Assembly (NCBI RefSeq): GCF_008124605.1
Contig: NZ_VRYN01000002.1
Location: 372,001 to 436,000, forward strand
Direction of reading: 5' to 3'
DNA: 64,000 nucleotides
DNA from: Halobacterium salinarum DSM 3754
Lineage (GTDB): Archaea; Halobacteriota; Halobacteria; Halobacteriales; Halobacteriaceae
Positions 58,833-64,000 of this stretch are shown piece by piece. Position numbers and translations under genes: made by a program. The notes beneath the pieces are model-generated. The model was not told where the DNA came from, ran no database searches, and saw only the letters and a program-made list of their open reading frames with translations. Position 1 is the first letter of the stretch. Each line of letters starts with the position of its first letter.

Positions 58833-59072
58833 ATGCCGAACGATGAGGAGGTCGTGGAAACGGCCGCCGAAGCCGCCGAGGGGCTCGTCCTCGACCGGCT
58901 GCGGACCAGTGACGTGGACGACCTCGATATCACGGTGACGTTCGAGGACGGCGTCCTGGACGTGGACATCTACGTCCGGGCACCGGACGCCGACGCAGAC
59001 GTCGAGCAGGTCGCGGACGACGGCGCGCTCGCCGCGCAAGCAGCCGTCGACGACCTGTTCGCCGACGAGTAG
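58833..59072 (+). CDS. DUF3194-family protein
   Basis: The 79-residue acidic protein (PNDEEVVETAAEAAEGLVLDRL, then DVDDLDITVTFEDGVLDVDIYVRAPDADADVEQVADDGALAAQAAVDDLF) matches the small DUF3194 family that follows prefoldin beta in archaea. It may help folding or tRNA modification, but the role is unknown. It starts 6 nt after pfdB. No membrane segment or Cys is seen. Confidence 0.85.
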   Translation: MPNDEEVVETAAEAAEGLVLDRLRTSDVDDLDITVTFEDGVLDVDIYVRAPDADADVEQVADDGALAAQAAVDDLFADE

Positions 59073-59129
59073 GCGGGGAGAACTTCTCGCCGTTCGCCAC
59101 GCCAACCAGCGGCGGCGTTCGGCTAGCGC

Positions 59130-59840
59130 TCACGGGAGTGCCTCGGCGAGCCGGTCGTCGCCGTCGGGGAGCGGCGGTCCGTGTCCGGGACACGCGTACT
59201 CGAAGGCGGGCGCACGACGACACAGCGACCGCACGCTGGACTCAACCGCGGCGGCGTCGGAGCTCGTGAGCCAGCCAGTGGGCTTCAGCCTGTCGCCGAG
59301 TCCATAGGCGAGGTCACCGAGGAACGCGACGGACAGATCCTCGTGGACGTAGGCGACGTGTCCGGGCGTGTGACCGGGGGTGTGGTACGCGTGGAAGCCG
59401 CCGATATCATCCCCGTCAACGACGGCTCGAATCGGGAGATCCGGCAGGTCGAGCCGGCGATAGTAGAGCCGGTGGAGCGCCCCGATGCCGTTCCGAGCAG
59501 TCCACGGCGGCAGTCGGTCGCCAGCGACGTACGGCGCGTCCCGCTCGTGGACGTACACCGGGGCGTCCAGTGCCGGCGTGAGTCGCGCGAGCGTGCCGAC
59601 GTGGTCGGCGTCGTAGTGGGTCACCAGCACGCGGTCGATGTCGCCGGGTTCGACGCCGGCAGTGTGCAGGCCGTCTCGGACGGTCTGCTCGTCTCCCGGC
59701 CACCCGGCGTCCACGAGCGTCGTCTCGTTGTCGTCGACGACGACGTAGGCGTTCGGCATGTCCAGAGTCGAACAGTCGACGTGTGTCACGCCGGGTGGCA
59801 ACTGCGCCGTCATTGCCGGAACTGCCAGACGGAGTGCCAT
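59130..59840 (-). CDS. Metallo-beta-lactamase-fold protein with altered metal motif
   Basis: The 236-residue protein has TTLVDAGWPGDEQTV, the metal loop VLVTHYDADHVGTLARL, TPGHTPGHVAYVHEDLSVAFLGDLAYGL and CPGHGPPL. The canonical HxHxDH is HYDADH, so the second His is Asp (codon GAC). The other ligands, His in TPGHTPGH, Asp in LGDL and the last His in GHGP, are present. It is therefore a glyoxalase-II-like protein with a changed first metal site. The start may be the ATG at 59813 (TAQLPPGVTHVDCS); the upstream ATG at 59840 lies 15 nt after the DUF2070 stop, suggesting an operon. Confidence 0.8.
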   Translation of the reverse strand: MALRLAVPAMTAQLPPGVTHVDCSTLDMPNAYVVVDDNETTLVDAGWPGDEQTVRDGLHTAGVEPGDIDRVLVTHYDADHVGTLARLTPALDAPVYVHERDAPYVAGDRLPPWTARNGIGALHRLYYRRLDLPDLPIRAVVDGDDIGGFHAYHTPGHTPGHVAYVHEDLSVAFLGDLAYGLGDRLKPTGWLTSSDAAAVESSVRSLCRRAPAFEYACPGHGPPLPDGDDRLAEALP

Positions 59841-59855
59841 GAGTGTTTCGGCGGG

Positions 59856-61730
59856 CTACGTGAGGAAGAAGACGAGGACGCTGATGGTGACCGTGGCGAG
59901 AACGGCGAGTCCCGCGACGGCGCCACCCATCGCGATGACGGCGTTGGCGTGGCTGGCAAGCGTCTCGGTGCGGTCGTTGCCGAAGACGGTGACTTCCGCG
60001 CGCTCGGTGGCCACGCCGGCCTCGACGGGGTCGAGGTCGTCCGTGGCGGCTTCAGTGAGCGCGACGACCACGTCGGTGAGGGCACCCCAGTCGATGGCGG
60101 CACCGACCTGGTTCGAGGACTCGACGGTGTTGACGATGTGCGTGTCCGTGGTCATGACTTCGGCGTGGTCGATGCCGAGGCCGCCGACGGCGTCCAGGAG
60201 GCGCTCGCGGAGCCCCGGTTCCATGTTGTTCCCGTCGATGAGCACGTAGGCGGTGCGCGTGGTGCCGGTTTCGACGACGGCGACGCGGACGCCGAGGGGA
60301 CCGATGCCGTCGCATGGCTGCCAGTCGGTGGGGTCCCAGGCGACCCCCATGCGGAGCGCGTGCTCGGGTGCATCGGCGAGGTCGCGGGCGGCGCTGCCGG
60401 CGGCCTGGATCAGCTGGAACGAGCGCTCGCTGCCGGGGTAGATGTGGCCGAGGTCGTCGCCGTCGAGGCCGTTGTTGCAGTTGTGCGCGTCCGCCAGCAA
60501 CACCGTCTCCAGTCCCGCGACGCGGGCTTCGGCGGCCGCCGACAGGCCGACGGCGTACGAGATGTCGTCGGCGAAGTTGGGGGCGTACGTCGAGACGAGG
60601 AACGCGTCGTCGTCGAAGGCCTGCCCGAAAAGCGTGGCCTCGCCGTCGGTGGCCCGCACCGGCGCGGTCGCGGTGTCGGTGTACGTGATGCGGTCGTGGG
60701 CGTCGGCGGCGGCGTCGACGAGCGTGTCGACCTCGCGCTCGGTGACGAGGTTGAAGTCGTGGCCGGCGGTTGCGTGGGGCGGGAACGCCAGCCCGTCCGT
60801 GGCGTCGGCGACCCGCTGGGGGAGGTTGCCGCCGCCGATCTCGCCCATCGGCCCCGGGTGGATCATCGGCAACACGAACCGCGCTTTCTCGGTTTCGTCG
60901 CTCGTGCGGCGGAACGACAGCACAGTCACGGGGACGACGGCCTCCTCGCCGATCTGCTCGAAGAAGTCCTCGAGCTCCCGAGTGCCCTCGGCGATGTGGC
61001 CGATGAACCCGCCGATGAAGTCGAGCACGCTCACGCCGAGGCTGCGCTGCCACGGGCGGTCGATGACGACGACGAACCCGTAGGCCACAGAGCCGTACAG
61101 CGCGGTCATCGCAACCAACAACAGGAAATCCCGGGGGGCGAACGCGTACTGGATCTCGGGGGGTGCATGCGAGGGCCGCGCGAGGAACGCGCCCAGCAGC
61201 GACCCGCCGCCGGACGTGACGTAGTTCAATGTGCCGCCGTAGACGAACAACAACACGCCGGCGGTGGCGGTTTGGATGCTGGCCGGCAGCACCGACACTG
61301 CCAGCGTGTTCCGCGACACCGCCAGGACGACCAGAAACCGGACAGCGAACACGAGCGCGAGCGCCGCGATGAGCGCGTCGAACACGAAGTTCTGGCTGAG
61401 CCGCGGTGTGAGGATGGCGGCGACGCCGGCGGCGACCAGCACGGTGACGACGACGATCTCGCAGGCAACGGCGAGCAGCGAGGAGCGGTTGTACGTGAGC
61501 TGGCCGCCGAAATGCCGGTCGACGGTCGTCGTTGCCATGCTCGCGACGGCCGTGGGGACGCCGATGAAGAACACGCCCTGCCAGGCGTCCGCCAGGACGT
61601 ACTGGCTATCGAAGGCCGCAACCCCCGCCAGCGCCGCGATGACCAGCGAGAGCGCGACGCTGGAATACCAGCGGGGAGCACGGAAGATGTACTTCGAGAG
61701 GCTGGCCAGTTCGCCCTGGGTTTCGGTCAT
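59856..61730 (-). CDS. DUF2070-family membrane protein
   Basis: The 624-residue protein has about seven N-terminal membrane helices (about residues 22-210), a large soluble domain from about 230 to 590 and a C-terminal membrane helix (about 598-622, AVIAMGGAVAGLAVLATVTISVLVFFL). Conserved stretches are VLPMIHPGPMGEIGGGNLPQRV, HATAGHDFNLVTEREVDTLV, LLADAHNCNNGLDGDDL, ALRMGVAW and YVLIDGNNMEPGLRERLL. This matches the archaeal DUF2070 family, whose function is unknown. It starts 6 nt after the guaAa stop, in one operon. Confidence 0.83.
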   Translation of the reverse strand: MTETQGELASLSKYIFRAPRWYSSVALSLVIAALAGVAAFDSQYVLADAWQGVFFIGVPTAVASMATTTVDRHFGGQLTYNRSSLLAVACEIVVVTVLVAAGVAAILTPRLSQNFVFDALIAALALVFAVRFLVVLAVSRNTLAVSVLPASIQTATAGVLLFVYGGTLNYVTSGGGSLLGAFLARPSHAPPEIQYAFAPRDFLLLVAMTALYGSVAYGFVVVIDRPWQRSLGVSVLDFIGGFIGHIAEGTRELEDFFEQIGEEAVVPVTVLSFRRTSDETEKARFVLPMIHPGPMGEIGGGNLPQRVADATDGLAFPPHATAGHDFNLVTEREVDTLVDAAADAHDRITYTDTATAPVRATDGEATLFGQAFDDDAFLVSTYAPNFADDISYAVGLSAAAEARVAGLETVLLADAHNCNNGLDGDDLGHIYPGSERSFQLIQAAGSAARDLADAPEHALRMGVAWDPTDWQPCDGIGPLGVRVAVVETGTTRTAYVLIDGNNMEPGLRERLLDAVGGLGIDHAEVMTTDTHIVNTVESSNQVGAAIDWGALTDVVVALTEAATDDLDPVEAGVATERAEVTVFGNDRTETLASHANAVIAMGGAVAGLAVLATVTISVLVFFLT

Positions 61731-61736
61731 GCGGCG

Positions 61737-62288
61737 TTACTCGCAGATGGCCACGAAGTTCTCGAAGACCGCCTCGCCCTCCTCGGTGTGTGCGACTTCG
61801 GGATGCCACTGCACGCCGTAGAGGTCGCGGTCGGTGTCGCCCATCGCTTCGACGCCGCAGATGTCGCTTTCGGCGGTGATCGTGAAGCCGTCGGGGACGG
61901 CGACGACTTCGTCGGCGTGGCTCGCCCACACGCGCGTGTCCGGGGCGAGCGACCCCACGAGGGGGTCGTCGGCGTCGCTGATCGAAACCGTGACGTCGGC
62001 GTAGCCGCCGTAGTCGCCGGCTTCGATGCGGCCGCCGAGCTCGTCGGCGATCAGCTGGTGGCCGAGGCACACCCCCAGAATCGGAACGTCGAGTGTGAGG
62101 TACTCCCGGCAGTGGCCGATGTCCGCCATGGTGGGGCCACCGGAGAGCACGAGGCCGTCGGCGTCGATGTCGGCCGGCGGGGTGGTGTTGTCGGTCAGGT
62201 CGACGGTCACGCCATCCATGTCACGGAGCAACCGGTGCTCTAGGTGCGTGAACTGGCCGTGGTTGTCGACGACGAGGATGTGCGTCAT
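61737..62288 (-). CDS. guaAa: GMP synthase, glutamine amidotransferase subunit
   Basis: In archaea GMP synthase is two proteins; this subunit makes ammonia from glutamine for XMP amination. The 183-residue class I amidotransferase has nucleophile Cys74 in GVCLGHQL, His162 and Glu164 in GVQWHPEVAHT. It starts THILVVDNHGQFTHLEHRLLRD. The ATP pyrophosphatase subunit (GuaAb) is not in the window. A TTTTT box (coding strand) lies about 31 nt upstream of the ATG. Confidence 0.93.
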   Translation of the reverse strand: MTHILVVDNHGQFTHLEHRLLRDMDGVTVDLTDNTTPPADIDADGLVLSGGPTMADIGHCREYLTLDVPILGVCLGHQLIADELGGRIEAGDYGGYADVTVSISDADDPLVGSLAPDTRVWASHADEVVAVPDGFTITAESDICGVEAMGDTDRDLYGVQWHPEVAHTEEGEAVFENFVAICE

Positions 62289-62379
62289 TGCCGGCGGGTA
62301 GGCAACACCGGCGTAAAAACCCACTCGTTCGCCGGGCGGCCGGGAGAACGCTTTTCGGGCGCGCCGTCCGACTGCGACT

Positions 62380-62742
62380 GTGCACGTCCGCCACGATCCC
62401 GACGACGGCGACGGCGCGCGAACGCTCGCCACCACCGTCGAGACGGCCGAGTCGTTCCTCTCGCAGGCCCGCGGGCTGATGTTCCGCACGTCGATCCCCG
62501 ACGACTACGCGCTCGTGTTCCCGTTCGGCGACCCCGAGGTGCGGGACGCCCACATGGTGTGTGTGCCGTTCGATATCGACGCCATCTGGGTGGTCGACGA
62601 GGAGGTCCAACACGTCGAGACCATGGCCGCGTGGACGGGGCGGGCGAGCGCGGACTGTGACACGCTGATCGAGTTGCCGGCGGGCGCTGCGAGCGGCGTC
62701 GGCGTCGGCGACCGCGTCCGGGTGACCGAGGAGTCAGCCTGA
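62380..62742 (+). CDS. DUF192-family protein
   Basis: The 120-residue protein starts from GTG and has the family motifs FLSQARGLMFRTSIPDDYALVFPFG, VRDAHMVCVPFDIDAIWVVDEEVQHVETM, DTLIELPAGAASGVGVGDRV, as in ACR/DUF192. The fold is known but not the function. A TTTT box lies 28 nt upstream of the GTG. Its last 9 nt overlap the stop of the convergent protease gene. Confidence 0.83.
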   Translation: MHVRHDPDDGDGARTLATTVETAESFLSQARGLMFRTSIPDDYALVFPFGDPEVRDAHMVCVPFDIDAIWVVDEEVQHVETMAAWTGRASADCDTLIELPAGAASGVGVGDRVRVTEESA

Positions 62743-63804
62743 GGGGCGCGCGCCGAGCTCCACGTCGACGGTTCGGCGGTCGCCGTCCCGAAGCAGCCTG
62801 ACGCTGACGGTGTCGCCGGGACTGGTGTGTAACGCCAGCAGGCTCAACACGTCTTCGAGCGTGTGGACGCGGGTGCCGTTCACCGCGAGCACGATGTCGC
62901 CGCCGACGCGAACGGCACCGCCGTCGACGATGGTCGTGGCGTCGCTGCCCACCAGCCGGCCGGCGGACGGTCCCGAAGGGTCGACGGACATCACGAGGAG
63001 GCCGCGGGACTCCGTGAGCCCGTTGGCGTCCGCGACGGTGGGGGTGACCGGGGTGAACGACACCCCGAGGTAGGCGTGCTCGTAGTCGCCGGTGTCGATG
63101 AGGCTGGGAACGACCCGGTCGGTGAGCGCGGCGGAGATGCCGAACGCGATGTTGTCCCCGCCCCCGGAGTTCACGACCGCGACGACGTCGCCGTCGAGCG
63201 ACACCAGGGGGCCGCCGCTGTTCCCGGGGTTCACCGCGGCGTCGGTCTGGACGGCGTCCGGAATGCGGTAGCCGGTCGGCGCCGGGATGGCGCGGTTCGT
63301 GCCGCTGATGATGCCCGTTGTCACAGTGCCGTTGAGCGCGAACGGGTTGCCGATGGCGACGACCTCCGTGCCGGCGACCGGCGACGCGGTGCGCAACGCC
63401 AGCGGGGTGGCGGCGGCCGGGGTGTCGGTGACGGTGACGGCCGCGAGGTCGCTGTTCGGGTCCGTCCCCCGCACCCGGCCGGTCTCCCAGGTGCCGTCGT
63501 TGAACCGGACGTTGACCGTCTCCGAGCGCCCCACGACGTGGGCGTTGGTGACGAGTGTCGTGTCGTTGTACAGCCAGCCCGTCCCCTGCCCGGACTGCGT
63601 GCGGATCATGACGACGGAGTCGATAACGTCCCGATAGACCGCCGTGTACGGGCTCTCGGAGCGCGAGTCGGTCGTCGTCTCTCGGGTGGTCGTGGCCGCC
63701 GTCTCGGCCGCGGCCACACGGTTCGGTGCAGTGTCGGTGCAGCCAGCGGTGCCTGCGGCCAGCACTCCGGCTCCGAGCCGGAGCACGTCGCGTCGACTCG
63801 GCAT
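62734..63804 (-). CDS. DegP/HtrA-like serine protease lipoprotein
   Basis: The 356-residue exported protease has a Tat-type leader with lipobox (SRRDVLRLGAGVLAAGTAGC; Cys22), a Thr-rich linker, a trypsin-like domain with His89 (TNAHVVG), Asp119 (NSDLAAV) and Ser196 (NPGNSGGPL), and a PDZ domain (AYLGVSFTPVTPTVADANG, LLVMSVDPSGPSA, GDIVLAVNGTRVHTLEDVLSLLALHTSPGDTVSVRLLRDGDRRTVDVEL). It likely removes misfolded proteins outside the membrane. The ATG at 63804 starts the leader. Confidence 0.9.
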   Translation of the reverse strand: MPSRRDVLRLGAGVLAAGTAGCTDTAPNRVAAAETAATTTRETTTDSRSESPYTAVYRDVIDSVVMIRTQSGQGTGWLYNDTTLVTNAHVVGRSETVNVRFNDGTWETGRVRGTDPNSDLAAVTVTDTPAAATPLALRTASPVAGTEVVAIGNPFALNGTVTTGIISGTNRAIPAPTGYRIPDAVQTDAAVNPGNSGGPLVSLDGDVVAVVNSGGGDNIAFGISAALTDRVVPSLIDTGDYEHAYLGVSFTPVTPTVADANGLTESRGLLVMSVDPSGPSAGRLVGSDATTIVDGGAVRVGGDIVLAVNGTRVHTLEDVLSLLALHTSPGDTVSVRLLRDGDRRTVDVELGARPSG

Positions 63805-63917
63805 CGGATCAGTCACGAACGGATCGTACGCGTGAGCGACACGAATAGCTTGTGGGCAGCCCCCTGGCGGCGCGGGGCGAGACGGGGGCACCGCTGTCGG
63901 CGTGGTGGTCCGAGAAG

Positions 63918-64000
63918 CGCCGAGGAGGAGATTTGAACTCCTGAGTCCGTGTGGACAGTTGCTCTCGAAGCAACCGCCTTGGCCAGGCTAGGCTACCTCG
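63918..64000 (-). tRNA. tRNA-Ser(CGA), first two nucleotides outside the window
   Basis: On the minus strand a class II tRNA reads from the right edge: acceptor CGAGG (first GC beyond the edge) pairing with CCTCGGC, D-arm, anticodon stem GTTGC/GCAAC with loop TTCGAGA and anticodon CGA, a long variable arm, and T-arm loop TTCAAAT. The discriminator is G. The 3' CCA is not encoded. Anticodon CGA reads UCG serine codons, which are frequent in this GC-rich genome. Confidence 0.9.

Noticed and set aside
59181-62243. Open frame of 1020 codons on the plus strand
   Set aside because: It is antisense to the MBL, DUF2070 and guaAa genes, and its protein is a low-complexity Arg/Gly/Val/Asp mixture.
1-64000. 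Mobile elements, CRISPR arrays, integration sites
   Set aside because: No transposase, integrase, regular spaced repeats or tRNA-linked attachment duplication was seen; all genes look chromosomal housekeeping or conserved haloarchaeal genes.

Overview
The window is a gene-dense, GC-rich stretch of a haloarchaeal chromosome, almost certainly Halobacterium salinarum or a very close relative. The reasons are acidic, Asp/Glu-rich proteins throughout, two transcription factor B genes, a PadR-type regulator and a neighbouring RNase HI that I recognise as H. salinarum RosR and Halo-RNase HI, archaeal-type shikimate, CoA and ether-lipid enzymes, LonB, CetZ and KEOPS Pcc1, and very short AT-rich promoter boxes about 30 nt upstream of start codons, as expected for leaderless transcripts. 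I see no insertion sequence, integrase, CRISPR array or rRNA. One tRNA-Ser gene runs off the right edge, and a methionyl-tRNA synthetase gene is cut by the left edge.

Layout, left to right. 1-8.2 kb: end of metS, pyruvate kinase, a NfeD-like and an SPFH membrane protein, a double winged-helix regulator, an AglD-like polyprenyl-phosphate glycosyltransferase and a BtuF-like binding protein. 8.4-16.5 kb: a TFB gene followed by a cluster for aromatic amino acids (aroD, AroB'-type dehydroquinate synthase, AroA'-type aldolase, and trpC-trpB-trpA with 4-nt overlaps) and a divergent alkyltransferase-like protein. 16.5-30.7 kb: lonB, nadM, SAM hydroxide adenosyltransferase, a TRIC-like membrane protein, an amidohydrolase, a glycosyltransferase, a methyltransferase, small regulators, a metallo-beta-lactamase-fold enzyme, TRAM and radical SAM proteins. 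30.7-39.5 kb: FAD enzymes, Nudix, GpgS-like glycosyltransferase, MFS transporter, aldo/keto reductase, epimerase. 39.6-45.7 kb: cetZ, an alkaline-phosphatase-superfamily enzyme, a degenerate DHH protein, ppa, rosR, rnhA. 45.8-49.3 kb: a second TFB, GGGP synthase, pantoate kinase and phosphopantothenate synthetase. 49.4-54.7 kb: a large repeat-bearing cupredoxin lipoprotein, thiR-dcd and a Yip1-like protein. 54.8-59.1 kb: pth2-truD and the conserved rpl37Ae-rpoP-pcc1-pfdB-DUF3194 block. 59.1-64 kb: guaAa-DUF2070-MBL, DUF192, a DegP-like lipoprotein protease and tRNA-Ser(CGA).

The genes are mostly housekeeping, but several points are unusual. The trpCBA promoter carries two perfect TGTACA palindromes exactly 20 bp apart, matching the known methanogen TrpY box. 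The 810-residue cupredoxin lipoprotein has six copies of an invariant H-E-x2-E-x6-Y-x2-F-E motif and a promoter with two related palindromes. The MGMT-like protein has Asp in place of its alkyl-acceptor Cys, and a membrane-anchored DHH-like protein has lost its metal ligands. A T-rich box sits about 30 nt upstream of at least eighteen start codons; it fixes many starts and implies largely leaderless transcription. Five convergent gene pairs overlap at their 3' ends.
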